This document shows, piece after piece, positions 24,666 through 33,779 of a stretch of DNA of 56,439 nt (position 1 is the first letter of the stretch; the number at the start of each line of letters is the position of its first letter). The position numbers and the translations under genes are program-made. The DNA lies in the NCBI RefSeq assembly GCF_003604215.1, contig NZ_QXGS01000017.1, positions 1 through 56,439 on the forward strand. Direction: 5' to 3'. Under the pieces are notes generated by a model. The model saw nothing but the letters and a program-made list of their open reading frames with translations, was not told the DNA's origin and made no database searches. The DNA comes from Teichococcus vastitatis. Lineage in GTDB: Bacteria > Pseudomonadota > Alphaproteobacteria > Acetobacterales > Acetobacteraceae.

Positions 24666-24696
24666 GCTGCTCCCCGCCCCAAGCCACCCTTGAAAC

Positions 24697-24738
24697 CTAC
24701 CGAAGGTAGACAAAATAGCAAAAGCTACCAAACGTAGC
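24697..24738. promoter_or_regulatory. Two TetR operators in a divergent promoter
   Basis: CTACCGAAGGTAG (24697-24709) and GCTACCAAACGTAGC (24724-24738) share the core TACC-R-AA-S-GTA. Their centres are 28 bases apart, close to three helical turns. A third dyad, TAGCAAAAGCTA (24716-24727), overlaps the second. They sit between the TetR and oxidoreductase starts, as expected for dual repression. Confidence 0.75.
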
Positions 24739-24769
24739 TTCCCCGGGGTCGAGGTAAGGAGGCAAGCCA

Positions 24770-25777
24770 ATGTCATTGGATCCTATTCTATTGATCGGCG
24801 GCGCCGGCGTGGTCGGCCGTTGGACCGCGCAGTTTCTGCGCGCCAGCCATCCCGATGTGCCGCTGCTGATCGGTGGCCGAAATCTTGCCGGTGCGAATGA
24901 CTTCGCGGCCGAGATCGGCCCTGCGGAGGGCGTGGCGGTTGATCTGGCCGCAGGTGATCTCGGCCTCGGCGGACGCCCGGTCAGCGCGGTTGTTGTCTTC
25001 TTCACGGATGAAAAAATCGCCGGACTTCGGTTCGCCCAGTCATGGGGCGTGCCCCATGTCAGCATCTCCCCCGGCATCATCGAGATCGCCCCCGAGGTGG
25101 CAGCCTATGTTCACGCGCCGCGGGCCGCGCCGGTTGTGCTCGGCACAGAATGGCTCGTCGGCGCCACCACAATTCCCACGCTGACCTTCGCCAGGGCCTT
25201 CGGGCGGGTCCGCGACATCACCATCGGCGCCCTGCTCGATGAGCAGGATGCCTTCGGTCCGGCCGCAGGGGCGGATCTGGAGCGGCAGACGAAAACCATG
25301 CCCGCGGCGCTGGCCCGCCGCGACGGCGCCTTTGTCTGGCGCGTTGGAGACGACGCGAAGGGTCGCTTTCACGCCGTGGACGGCACCGAGATGCAGGCCA
25401 CCGCACTATCGCCCTATGATGTCGTCGGCCTGGCGACGGCACTTGGTGCGCCGAATGTCCGGTTCGACCTCGCGGTCGGGATGAGCTCGACCCGCCGCCG
25501 CGGCGGGCCGCTGTCGACCGAGATCGTCATCGAATTGACTGGGGAAGACCATGCGGGCCGGCCGCTCCGCACACGCCACGCTCTTGTGCATTCCGGGGGG
25601 CAGATGCCGCCGACCGGACTCGGGGTGGCGATGCTTCTCGAACGGCTCCTCGGGCTTGACGGCAATCCGCCAGTTCCGGCTGGCCTCTACTTTCCGTATC
25701 AACTGCTCGAGCCGGCCGCCTATCTCGCCCGCCTTCGGCAAAGCGGCGCCTCGATTCTGACGCTGGAACGGCCCTGA
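24770..25777 (+). CDS. Saccharopine-dehydrogenase-like NAD(P)-binding oxidoreductase
   Basis: A 335-residue protein with an N-terminal Rossmann motif, PILLIGGAGVVGRWTAQFLR, and VPLLIGGRNLAGANDFAAEI, the layout of the saccharopine dehydrogenase / trans-enoyl reductase-like superfamily. The remaining two-thirds has no clearly assignable substrate site. AAGGAGG lies eight bases before the ATG, a strong ribosome binding site. Divergent from and probably repressed by the TetR gene. The likely role is reduction or oxidation of the compound sensed by that regulator; the substrate is unknown. Confidence 0.78.
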   Translation: MSLDPILLIGGAGVVGRWTAQFLRASHPDVPLLIGGRNLAGANDFAAEIGPAEGVAVDLAAGDLGLGGRPVSAVVVFFTDEKIAGLRFAQSWGVPHVSISPGIIEIAPEVAAYVHAPRAAPVVLGTEWLVGATTIPTLTFARAFGRVRDITIGALLDEQDAFGPAAGADLERQTKTMPAALARRDGAFVWRVGDDAKGRFHAVDGTEMQATALSPYDVVGLATALGAPNVRFDLAVGMSSTRRRGGPLSTEIVIELTGEDHAGRPLRTRHALVHSGGQMPPTGLGVAMLLERLLGLDGNPPVPAGLYFPYQLLEPAAYLARLRQSGASILTLERP

Positions 25778-25789
25778 CGCGAGGGGCCG
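25769..25789. terminator. Hairpin between convergent genes
   Basis: CGGCCC (25769-25774) pairs with GGGCCG (25784-25789) across the stop codon of the oxidoreductase gene. CCTCCGGGAGG follows at about 25798. Only 35 bases separate the two convergent genes, so some bidirectional terminator is expected here, but there is no T-run. Confidence 0.3.
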
Positions 25790-25812
25790 GTGTCTTCCTC
25801 CGGGAGGCCTTC

Positions 25813-27036
25813 CTACAGGAGACTTCGCCACCAGCGTCGCGTCAGCCAGAGTGCCAGCAGCCCCTCCGCAGCCGACAGCGCAACTGCGTGATGCGCACCG
25901 ATGGCGTCGGCCAACAAGCCAAGATGCACGAACCCCAGCGGACCGACACCAATGCAGACCGAGAGCAGGCCAAGCACGCGACTCCGCATCTCCGGCGGTG
26001 TGGCAAGGAACACCAGCGTGGTCTGCATGATGCTGAACCCCGATCCGCCCAATCCTGCCAGCAACAACGCCGAGCCGGAGGGCAGAGCATGCGGGAGCAG
26101 CGCGAACAGCACCATCATGGCGCAGTAGGATGCCACCCCGCCAACAAAGAGGTGCCCATAATGGGTCGACCGTGCATACCAGGCGATAATGACCGCTCCG
26201 AAGAAAGCGCCGATCCCATCCATGCTGGTAAGAACGCCGACACCCTGCGGCCCGAGCATCAGGCGGTCCTGACCGATCACCGGGATCATGCTCATCGTCG
26301 GCCAGGCGAAGATGTTGTAGATCAGCGTGATGAGCATGACCGCCATCAGGCGCCGCTCGGCCAGCACCAGTGTGATGCCCGCGGTGACGCGGCTCAGCAC
26401 GCTTCCCGCTGAAGCTGGCATATCATTGCGGTAGTTCAGGCGAAGTGCCGCTGCAATTGCCAGGAGATAGCACAGGGCACTCAGCAGAAAGGCACCTGCG
26501 ATCCCGGTGGTCGCCAGCAGCAGGCCGCCCAACACTGGTCCGAGCATGCGGCTGGCATTGTTGGTCCCGACATCCACCGACATCGCCGTGCTCATGCGAT
26601 CCGCACCGACCACCTGGCCGAGCATCATGCGGCGGACGGGATTATCGGCCGCCCAGCTGACGCCGTTGATAAGAATGGCAAGCGCGAGATGCCAGACCTG
26701 CAGCGCCTCGGCCAATGCCAGCACTCCCAACGCCAGAGACGCCCCGAAGGAGCCGATCACCATGATCAGGAGTGCGGTCCTGCGCTCCACCCGCTCCGCC
26801 CAGGCACCCAGGAACGCGCCGAGCAGCGCCATCGGTACCAGGCGCAGCAGCATCATGAATGCGACGAGAAGCGCCGAGCCTTGTTCCTGATAGACGAAAA
26901 TGCCGACGGCCGTGGTCTCCAGCCAGCGCACGCCGAAGATCACGAGGCCGATCACCCAGAGACGACGAAAATCCGGAACGGCGAAAACGGCATGTAGCGG
27001 TACGCCGCGCGGCTGCGCGGCTCCGGCATCTGGCAC
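25813..27036 (-). CDS. MFS transporter (enterobactin-exporter-like group)
   Basis: A 407-residue MFS protein with about 12 membrane segments. VFAVPDFRRLWVIGLVIFGV begins helix 1. GAFLGAWAERVERRTALLIM is the conserved loop 2-3 motif (G-x-x-x-D/E-R-x-G-R-R type) and SWAADNPVRRMMLGQVVGAD matches the MFS_3/EntS-like branch. It probably exports a small molecule. Convergent with the oxidoreductase gene and not obviously co-transcribed with anything; it starts about 470 bases from the next gene on its strand. Confidence 0.85.
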   Translation of the reverse strand: MPDAGAAQPRGVPLHAVFAVPDFRRLWVIGLVIFGVRWLETTAVGIFVYQEQGSALLVAFMMLLRLVPMALLGAFLGAWAERVERRTALLIMVIGSFGASLALGVLALAEALQVWHLALAILINGVSWAADNPVRRMMLGQVVGADRMSTAMSVDVGTNNASRMLGPVLGGLLLATTGIAGAFLLSALCYLLAIAAALRLNYRNDMPASAGSVLSRVTAGITLVLAERRLMAVMLITLIYNIFAWPTMSMIPVIGQDRLMLGPQGVGVLTSMDGIGAFFGAVIIAWYARSTHYGHLFVGGVASYCAMMVLFALLPHALPSGSALLLAGLGGSGFSIMQTTLVFLATPPEMRSRVLGLLSVCIGVGPLGFVHLGLLADAIGAHHAVALSAAEGLLALWLTRRWWRSLL

Positions 27037-27502
27037 CTTGGCGTTCCTTCCCCGGCGGTTATTCTTGTGCTCTTCGGGGATGTTCCACCGTCCTGCTCAT
27101 CGCGGCAACAGGTCGTTCCAGTCGGGATCTTTCGGAGCGGGTGGCGGTGCGGCCGTGGCAGTGAAACAGGCGGAAGCAGCACTTCCAGGGCCGGTGCCGA
27201 TCCGGCGGGATGATCGACACGGTTCTCCGGTTCCGCCGCAGGGCAGGTTCTGCAGCAGGGTACTGCCGGCCCGTCAACCGGGAGATCGGTTGGGCGTCAA
27301 CACGAAGCCGAGCGGCCATCCGGATTTGTCACTCGTCCCGTGGATGTCGCGGGTGCGGGCACCTGATGAGGGGTGCATGAGGTGCGCACAGATCGCCGCT
27401 ACGGCAGGAACAGCTTGGATCGCCGTGGTACTGAACGCCGTCAGGGGCACGACGGCAGGACGGGACCTGCCCTTGTTTTCCTGCGAGGACCCGTGTGCCG
27501 GG
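27037..27502. other. Intergenic region without recognisable features
   Basis: About 465 bases between the MFS gene and the amidohydrolase stop. It must contain the MFS promoter and the end of the amidohydrolase operon transcript. No gene, clear terminator or operator was seen. Confidence 0.4.
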
Positions 27503-28384
27503 TCAGCAATGCTCAAATCCGTAAAGATTTCGCGGATTCTCCACGAGAACACGCGACAGCAGGGAGGTGTCCGCCAGCCATGTGGATAGAGCGTCCAGCA
27601 GATCACCATCGTCCGGCATCTTCCGGTCACGAAGCGGGTGCGGCCAGTTGCTTCCCCATAACAGCCGATCGGGTCGAAGGCGTGCCAGCTCCCCGATCAG
27701 GGGAATGAGATCCGGGAACGGTGCGTCGCGTTGCGAGGAGCGGTAGCCGATCAGCTTGACCCAGCCGTGCCCCTTGTCCAGGAGACGCAGGATGCCACGG
27801 AACACGGGGTCATCCCGTCCCTGGCCTGGATCCAGATCTCCAAGGTGATCCACGACCACTGGTACGGGAAGCTGCAGCAACAACGGCACGGCCTCGACGA
27901 ACACGGGGCGTGGCAGGAAGACCTGCAGGTGCCATCCATGATCAGCCAGACACGCGGCGAAGTTGCGAAGGGCCGCCACGTCCGGGCCGCGGCCGCTGAC
28001 CAGATTCAGCCGCAGGCCGCGGATACCCGCGCGGTGCCAGGCAACGATCGTGTTCCGGTCTGGTGCGTCGCATCCACTGGCGGCAACTCCCCGGGCTTCC
28101 CTGGAGCCCAGGCGCTCAAGCGCGTCCAGCAGGCAGGAATGATCCAGGCCATAGACGCTGGGTTGGACAATGACGCAGCGCTGCAGGCGGAGGGTGCGCA
28201 TGACCGCGCGGAACCGGTCGAGGCTCGCCTCCGGCGGTGTGTAGCTCCGGTCCCCTTGAAGCGGGAATTCCCGGTACGGGCCGAAGACGTGGAAGTGGCA
28301 GTCACAGGCACCAGGCGGCGCGATGAAGCGTGGGGTACGGATCCTCGGCAGGGGCGCAGGGCAGTCGGGGACCGGCTCATTCAT
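27503..28384 (-). CDS. TIM-barrel amidohydrolase (LigI-like) with D-to-N change
   Basis: A 293-residue amidohydrolase_2 (cog3618) protein, the family of 2-pyrone-4,6-dicarboxylate and related lactone hydrolases. The H-x-H motif is ACDCHFHVFG (H30, H32). H180 is in VVVDHLGDLD. The strand-8 motif reads LLWGSNWPHP, so residue 246, which is the catalytic Asp in LigI-type enzymes, is Asn. Its ATG overlaps the TGA of the 3-hydroxyacyl-CoA dehydrogenase (ATGA). It probably opens a lactone produced by an upstream pathway, but the Asn leaves activity in doubt. The longer upstream frame is shadow. Confidence 0.85.
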   Translation of the reverse strand: MNEPVPDCPAPLPRIRTPRFIAPPGACDCHFHVFGPYREFPLQGDRSYTPPEASLDRFRAVMRTLRLQRCVIVQPSVYGLDHSCLLDALERLGSREARGVAASGCDAPDRNTIVAWHRAGIRGLRLNLVSGRGPDVAALRNFAACLADHGWHLQVFLPRPVFVEAVPLLLQLPVPVVVDHLGDLDPGQGRDDPVFRGILRLLDKGHGWVKLIGYRSSQRDAPFPDLIPLIGELARLRPDRLLWGSNWPHPLRDRKMPDDGDLLDALSTWLADTSLLSRVLVENPRNLYGFEHC

Positions 28385-29325
28385 GTTTCTGTCTGACCGG
28401 CCTGATGCCTGGCCAACGCCGCCAGACGCCGATCCCGCCAAGCCTGTCGGGCGGCGATGTCCTCCAGCGGAAGGTCGTCTCGCCGGGCTGCCGCGATGCG
28501 CTCCACCAAGGCCGCGTCCCAGCGCCGCGGTGGCATCTGATGCTGCAAGGCCTCGTAGAGCGCACCGTATCGCGCGCAGAAATCCCTGATGCCGCCGGGG
28601 GCATTGAGGTCAATCGTCTCCAGCGGGCCCATGAACGACCAGCGCGGGCCCAGCGCATGCCTCACCACCGTATCGACATCCTCCGGCTCGGTCAGCCCAT
28701 CACCGATCATGCGGAAGGCTTCTGCCAGCAGCGCGCCCTGGAGCCGGTTGAGAATGAAGCCATCCACCTCCTTGTGCAGGGCCGCGGGGCGGCGTCCGGC
28801 GTCCAGCATCAATTGTCGGGTGCGCAGCATGGCCTGCGCCGTGGTCCAGGGGGAGGGGCAGAGCTCCACCAGCGGCAACAGATAGGGCGGATTGGCCGGA
28901 TGGGCGACCAGGCAACGCCCGCGTCCCGGAAGAGCCTCCGTGAAGCTGCTCGGGCGCATCCCGCTGGTGGAACTGGCCAGGATCGCCTGCGCCGGAGCCA
29001 GTGCGTCGAGTTCGGCAAACAATGCGCGGCGGGTTGCAAGGTCTTCCGGTCCGTTCTCCTGAACATGATCCGCGTCCGAGACCGCTTCGGCGAGCGTCGC
29101 GTGATCGCAAATGCGGTTCATGAGGATGCCGGGTGCTTCGGACAGCAGTTGCGCCGTCGCCAGTTCCTCCAGTTTTCGCCGGACCTGATCCATCGCGCGG
29201 GGTACCGCCGCCTGATCAGGATCCCACAGCGCGATGCGGTAGCCGGCCTGGGCGAAGGTGATGGCCCAGCCCTGGCCGATCATGCCTGCACCGACCACCG
29301 CGACGCGCCGCTGATGATCCGTCAT
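28381..29325 (-). CDS. 3-hydroxyacyl-CoA dehydrogenase family protein
   Basis: A 314-residue NAD-dependent dehydrogenase. The N-terminal Rossmann motif is RVAVVGAGMIGQGWAITFAQ followed by IALWDPDQAA. The catalytic His lies in GRCLVAHPANPPYLLPLVEL, and Asn follows in VDGFILNRLQGALLAEAFRM. Its size and sequence fit the short branch with carnitine 3-dehydrogenase, L-gulonate dehydrogenase and lambda-crystallin rather than full-length fatty-acid oxidation enzymes. Coupled to the amidohydrolase and preceded by an MHS symporter (73 bases), so the trio probably imports and oxidises a hydroxyacid to a lactone or ketoacid, then hydrolyses it. Confidence 0.87.
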   Translation of the reverse strand: MTDHQRRVAVVGAGMIGQGWAITFAQAGYRIALWDPDQAAVPRAMDQVRRKLEELATAQLLSEAPGILMNRICDHATLAEAVSDADHVQENGPEDLATRRALFAELDALAPAQAILASSTSGMRPSSFTEALPGRGRCLVAHPANPPYLLPLVELCPSPWTTAQAMLRTRQLMLDAGRRPAALHKEVDGFILNRLQGALLAEAFRMIGDGLTEPEDVDTVVRHALGPRWSFMGPLETIDLNAPGGIRDFCARYGALYEALQHQMPPRRWDAALVERIAAARRDDLPLEDIAARQAWRDRRLAALARHQAGQTET

Positions 29326-29398
29326 GCCAGGGGCTTTCGTCGGGAACGATGATGTGCGTCGGCAGCGATGCCAAGCATCGTGGAAGGATCCTTTCCGC

Positions 29399-30718
29399 TC
29401 AGCTGAGTTCGGTATGGGCTGTCTCGCGCGGCCGCCAGATGGCCAGGGCAGAGATCAGCGCCGCGAACATGATGAAGAAGGCAATGGAAACAGGAGCGCC
29501 GCTCCGTGCGATCATCCAGGACGCGATGAAGGGAGCGAAGCCGCCGAAGATCATGGACTGCAAATTATAGGCCGTGGCCAATCCGGTCAGCCGCCTTGCT
29601 GTGGGGAACATCTCAACGAGAGCCGCAGGCATGGCACCAAGGAACAGGCCGCAGAAGCTGGCGAACACGGCCTGGATCATGATCGTGGTCGTGATCGAGC
29701 CACTGGCCAGCAGCCATGACAGCAGCGGATAGGCGAACACCAGGGACAGGATGCAGGAGGCTATCAGGCAGCGCTTCCGGCCGATGCTGTCCGACAGCCG
29801 CCCGGAGGCGACGCAGCTGCTGCCCATCACGAAAGTTGCGAGAGCTGTCGACCAGAGTGCGGTTCCCGCATCGAGGCCGGCGAAGCGTTGGGTGAAGGTG
29901 GGGAAGTAGCTCAGGAACAGGTAGGTGAGGACCGACTGCAGGGCCGGAAAGGCGAATGCGACCGCCATGGCGCGCATCATCGGAAACGTCGCCGCGGCGG
30001 AGTGGCCGGGTTCCGCCTTGGCTTTCCTGAAGGCCGGGGTTTCGTGCAATTGACGGCGTGCCAGCAGGCCGAGCGGGCCGATCAGCGCGCCGAGGAGAAA
30101 GGGAACGCGCCAGCCCCAGTCGCCCATCGCCTCATTGCCGAGGAGCGTGGTCAGGCCGGCCGCGATGCCGGCGCCCAGCAACTGGCCGGCGCAGATGGCG
30201 GCGGGATGGAAGCTGCCGTAAAGGCCGCGCCGGTTGGCTGGGGCCCATTCCACGAGGAAGGAGGCCGCGCTTCCCCACTCACCGCCTGCCGAGATGCCCT
30301 GCAGCAGCCGCGCCACCACAAGCAGGATAGGAGCGGCGACACCGATGGTCTCGTAGGTGGGGAGAATGCCGATCATACCGGTGGAGAAGGCGATCAGCCC
30401 GAAGGTGAGGAGCAGCGCCGGCTTGCGCCCGAATCGGTCGCCGAACATACCGATCAAAATGCCGCCCAGCGGCCGGGCGACGAAGCCGACGCCAAAAACG
30501 GCGAAGGTCGCGAGCAGGGCAGTGGTCTCGTCCCCGGAACTGAAGAACTTCCGTCCAATGATGGCCGCGAGATAGGCGTAGACTGTGAAATCATACCATT
30601 CGAGAACATTGCCGATACCGGCGCCGAGCACGGCCTTTGCACGGCCGCGAAAGCCTTCGGCGCTTTCCAGCGGTGCGGAGGCGGAGCCGCCCAGCGGCAC
30701 GCCCTTGGATGCTGACAT
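29399..30718 (-). CDS. MHS-family metabolite:H+ symporter
   Basis: A 439-residue MFS protein of the metabolite:H+ symporter group (ShiA, KgtP, ProP relatives). AVLGAGIGNVLEWYDFTVYA and the early FARPLGG-like ARPLGGILIGMFGDRFGRKP motif are diagnostic, as is LLQGISAGGEWGSAASFLVE. It imports a small organic acid with protons. First gene of a three-gene minus-strand operon and divergent from a LysR regulator 100-140 bases away. I chose ATG 30718 (MSASKGV); the ORF can extend 17 codons upstream without MFS similarity. Confidence 0.9.
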   Translation of the reverse strand: MSASKGVPLGGSASAPLESAEGFRGRAKAVLGAGIGNVLEWYDFTVYAYLAAIIGRKFFSSGDETTALLATFAVFGVGFVARPLGGILIGMFGDRFGRKPALLLTFGLIAFSTGMIGILPTYETIGVAAPILLVVARLLQGISAGGEWGSAASFLVEWAPANRRGLYGSFHPAAICAGQLLGAGIAAGLTTLLGNEAMGDWGWRVPFLLGALIGPLGLLARRQLHETPAFRKAKAEPGHSAAATFPMMRAMAVAFAFPALQSVLTYLFLSYFPTFTQRFAGLDAGTALWSTALATFVMGSSCVASGRLSDSIGRKRCLIASCILSLVFAYPLLSWLLASGSITTTIMIQAVFASFCGLFLGAMPAALVEMFPTARRLTGLATAYNLQSMIFGGFAPFIASWMIARSGAPVSIAFFIMFAALISALAIWRPRETAHTELS

Positions 30719-30828
30719 GGAGACGCGTCCTACCGTTGATCTTGTTGTGGGGAATGCGGCGCACCGCACCCCATTGGCCGCGATGTTCCGCGCCCGATCC
30801 GTTGCCCGCCAATCGATAAGTGAATAAC

Positions 30829-30838
30829 TTCGATCGAA
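30829..30838. promoter_or_regulatory. Palindrome TTCGATCGAA in a divergent promoter
   Basis: A perfect ten-base palindrome between the MHS symporter and LysR starts (if LysR starts at 30856). The 137-base gap is where the LysR protein should bind. The alternative GTG start at 30820 would place this site inside the LysR coding region, one reason to prefer the later start. Confidence 0.4.
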
Positions 30839-30855
30839 AGATGGAATACCGTGTC

Positions 30856-31797
30856 ATGCCGGCTTCAACTTCGGCCGCCCTGGCCGATCGCGTGCGCCTC
30901 AAGCAGCTGAGACTGATCGCCGTGGTCGGCGAGCAGGGCAGCCTTCGCCATGCCGCCACTGTGATCAACGTCACCCAGCCGACCGCCACCAAGATGCTGG
31001 CGGAACTGGAAGCCAGTCTCGGCTTCGCCGTCTATGAACGGCGGCCGAGGGGCTTGCACGTGACGGCGGCGGGAGGCGACGTGCTGGCCTTCGCCCTGCG
31101 GGTCATGTCGGAGTTCGACCGGCTGATCATGGCCATGGAAACCCGCCGGCGTGGCGGCGGCGACACGCTGACCGTCGGCACCATTCTGGGCGCCACGCCC
31201 GACCTGATCGCGCAGGCCGTTGCCGACATGAAGCAGCGGCACCCGCTCCTCACCATCCGCCTCCATGGCGAATCCAGTGACCACGCGCTGCAGCTACTGG
31301 CGTCGCGGAGTGCCGATCTGGCGGTTGGCCGCTTCAATGAGGCACGACAGCACAACCTGTATGATTATGAACCGCTCGGTGACGAGGCCCTCTGCATCGT
31401 GGCGCGGGCGGGCCATCCCGCGGCCCGCCGGCGCAGGCTCACGCTGGCAGCCCTGGCCGATCAGCGCTGGGTGATGCAGTCGATGGCCACTCCGGCGCGG
31501 CAATTGCTGGAGGCCGAGTTCGCCAAGGCCGGCGTTCCGACCCCGGCCGATATGGTCGAGGCGAACTCCATCCTGACGATGATCCAGCTGCTGGAGCGAT
31601 CGGATGCCGTGGCGATGTTGTCGGAGCCGCTGGTGCGGGATCATGTCGCGGCCGGCCTGCTGCGGCAACTGCCGATCGTGATCGAGGCGAAGCTGAGCGG
31701 GTTCGGCATCCTGACCCGCCGCGGTGAGCGGCTGAGCGGCATGTCGGCCGAATTCGCGGGTCTTTTGCGCGGCGTTGCACGACTGGATGCAGCTTGA
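30856..31797 (+). CDS. LysR-family transcriptional regulator
   Basis: A 313-residue LysR protein from ATG 30856. HTH: LRLIAVVGEQGSLRHAATVI then NVTQPTATKMLAELEASLGF. The effector domain follows (LTVGTILGATPDLIAQAVAD, DLAVGRFNEARQHNLYDYEP). In-frame starts also exist at 30841 (ATG) and 30820 (GTG). Divergent from the MHS symporter operon and thus its likely activator. It belongs to a LysR branch often found with aromatic or hydroxyacid catabolic genes, though this is only suggestive. Confidence 0.9.
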   Translation: MPASTSAALADRVRLKQLRLIAVVGEQGSLRHAATVINVTQPTATKMLAELEASLGFAVYERRPRGLHVTAAGGDVLAFALRVMSEFDRLIMAMETRRRGGGDTLTVGTILGATPDLIAQAVADMKQRHPLLTIRLHGESSDHALQLLASRSADLAVGRFNEARQHNLYDYEPLGDEALCIVARAGHPAARRRRLTLAALADQRWVMQSMATPARQLLEAEFAKAGVPTPADMVEANSILTMIQLLERSDAVAMLSEPLVRDHVAAGLLRQLPIVIEAKLSGFGILTRRGERLSGMSAEFAGLLRGVARLDAA

Positions 31798-31991
31798 TGC
31801 TGGCGATGACCACGTCCCGCTGAGAGCGGAAATGTGATCCAGAAGCGCTTCCATCCTCTGAGAAAATGGGCGATGGAGGTCGCTCGAAGCTACAAAGAGG
31901 GCTGGCCCTGCTCCCTTGATCCTGCCGCTCGTCAACACGCCAGCATTCACCGAGCTGGTCGGGTTGAAGGGCAACCTTCCGATACAGGGTG

Positions 31992-33779
31992 TCAGGGGCT
32001 CCCGGATGTGTCTCTCATGATGGCGCGCCAGATCTGAGCCGGCAATCCGCCGCCTGATACGCCGAGCATGGGCGTGTTGTCGCTGTTGCCGAGCCAGACA
32101 CCAGCCACATAATGTTCGGTGAAGCCGATGAACCAGGCATCACGGCTGGCTGTGGTTGTTCCGGTCTTGCCTGCCGCCCAGAAGCCGGGATCCGCAGCTT
32201 GACCGGTTCCTTTCCGAACAACATCCGCGAGCATCTGTCGCATGGCATCGGCATGCTGCGGCGCGACGACTTGCCTGATCTCTGAAGGTGCCGGCAGCAC
32301 GCGTGTCAATGTTTCGGTGCCGGCTGAATCCTGAACTCTCTGGACGGCATAGGGAATGACCATCCTGCCGCGGTTCGCAATACTGGCGAAAGCTGCCGTC
32401 AGATCAACCAGCTTGGCCTCATAGGTACCGAGCGCCAAGTCCCCGGCCTCGCCGGCCGGAACATCCCCGATGTTCAGTGTCTTGATCAGCTCCCGGACTT
32501 TTCCGGTATTCTGCATCGCCAGCCGAACTGCGGCCGTGTTGGAGGACTTCTCCAGCGCTGCCGCCAGGGAGATCTCGCCACTGTACCGGTCATCGAAATT
32601 CCTGACTGGCCGGCCACCCAGGGTCAACGCAGCGTCGCTGATCCGCGTGTCAGGCGTGCTGCCATCCTGAAGCGCTGCGAGATACACGAACAGCTTGGCC
32701 ACGGAGCCCGGCTGCCGTTTGGCTTGGGTGGCATGATCCCATTCCTTCTGCTTGTAATCACGGCCGCCCACCAGCGCTACCACCGCGCCGTCATAGCGCA
32801 TGACGACCACCGCGCCCTCTGCGATGTGGCTTGGCCGCGCGTGCTGGCGGAGTGCTTGTTGCAGGTGCCTATCAGCTGATGCCTGAATGCCCAGGTCCAG
32901 GGTAGTGCTTATGGTTCTCGTACCTTGCCGTGCAGTAGCTACGGAATTGGCATTGGCTTCTTTTTCGGCCCAATGGGCGAACCAGCCGATCTGCGTGCCG
33001 CGGGGATAAACGCCTCCCCAGGCGGATCTGGATGGAGCGATGCTGACACCTTGCCGTTTGGCGCGGTCCGCAGCCGCCCGTGAGAGATAATTGGCCTCCA
33101 CCATCTGCTCGATGACCCGAAAGCCTCTGTCGCGCGATACCTCGAGATTGCGGTGGGGGTTGAACCGATTGGGCGCAGGAAGCAACCCGACCATCATGGC
33201 GGATTCCAGGACGCTCAAGTTCCGCGCATACTTGTTGAAGTACACTCGCGCGGCGGCCTCGATGCCATATGCATTTCCGCCGAAGAAGACCCTGTTGAGG
33301 TACACGAGCAAGATGTCGTCCTTGCTCAGGTTCAACTCCAGGATCGGCGCCAGCACGGGCTCCTCCAGAAGCTTCCGGACGATTGGGCTGTGTTCCTTAA
33401 GATAAATCTCTTTGATGGCCTGCTGGGTCAGGGTGCTGCCGCCCTGCGTGCGCCCCGTAAGCGTTGACCAGACAGCGCGGGCCATGGACCTGGGATCCAG
33501 CCCCCAGTGTTCATAGAACCGGCGGTCTTCGCTGGCGACCAGCGCATTGATCAGATGCCTGGGAAGCTGGGCAAACGGCACCGGCGGGCCGTAATACGCT
33601 CCGCGCGCACCGATGAACTCCCCTTTTGCACTGAGCAGCCGCACTCCGTCTTCGCGATTATGAGCGATCAGCTCATCGGCATCTGTGAACTCCAGCGCCT
33701 CGGAACGGCGAGGAGTTCCGGCTGCCAGGCCCAGCAAGGCGAGGAAACCCCGACGATCGAAAGGTTCGTCAACGAACAT
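31992..33779 (-). CDS. Class A penicillin-binding protein with Tat-like N-terminus
   Basis: A 595-residue bifunctional peptidoglycan synthase. The transglycosylase domain has [20 protein letters not shown] (E84) and [20 protein letters not shown] (111-130). The transpeptidase domain has SxxK at S359-K362 (QPGSVAK), SxN at 412-414 (KSSNTAA) and KTG at 538-540 ([15 protein letters not shown]). All catalytic residues are present. The N-terminus is unusual: instead of the usual cytoplasmic tail and roughly 20-residue membrane anchor it has [14 protein letters not shown] (residues 8-21), a twin-arginine-like motif with a hydrophobic run of only about 11 residues. It polymerises and cross-links peptidoglycan in the periplasm. 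It stands alone; length is shorter than housekeeping PBP1a (about 800), so it is an accessory enzyme. Confidence 0.9.
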   Translation of the reverse strand: MFVDEPFDRRGFLALLGLAAGTPRRSEALEFTDADELIAHNREDGVRLLSAKGEFIGARGAYYGPPVPFAQLPRHLINALVASEDRRFYEHWGLDPRSMARAVWSTLTGRTQGGSTLTQQAIKEIYLKEHSPIVRKLLEEPVLAPILELNLSKDDILLVYLNRVFFGGNAYGIEAAARVYFNKYARNLSVLESAMMVGLLPAPNRFNPHRNLEVSRDRGFRVIEQMVEANYLSRAAADRAKRQGVSIAPSRSAWGGVYPRGTQIGWFAHWAEKEANANSVATARQGTRTISTTLDLGIQASADRHLQQALRQHARPSHIAEGAVVVMRYDGAVVALVGGRDYKQKEWDHATQAKRQPGSVAKLFVYLAALQDGSTPDTRISDAALTLGGRPVRNFDDRYSGEISLAAALEKSSNTAAVRLAMQNTGKVRELIKTLNIGDVPAGEAGDLALGTYEAKLVDLTAAFASIANRGRMVIPYAVQRVQDSAGTETLTRVLPAPSEIRQVVAPQHADAMRQMLADVVRKGTGQAADPGFWAAGKTGTTTASRDAWFIGFTEHYVAGVWLGNSDNTPMLGVSGGGLPAQIWRAIMRDTSGSP

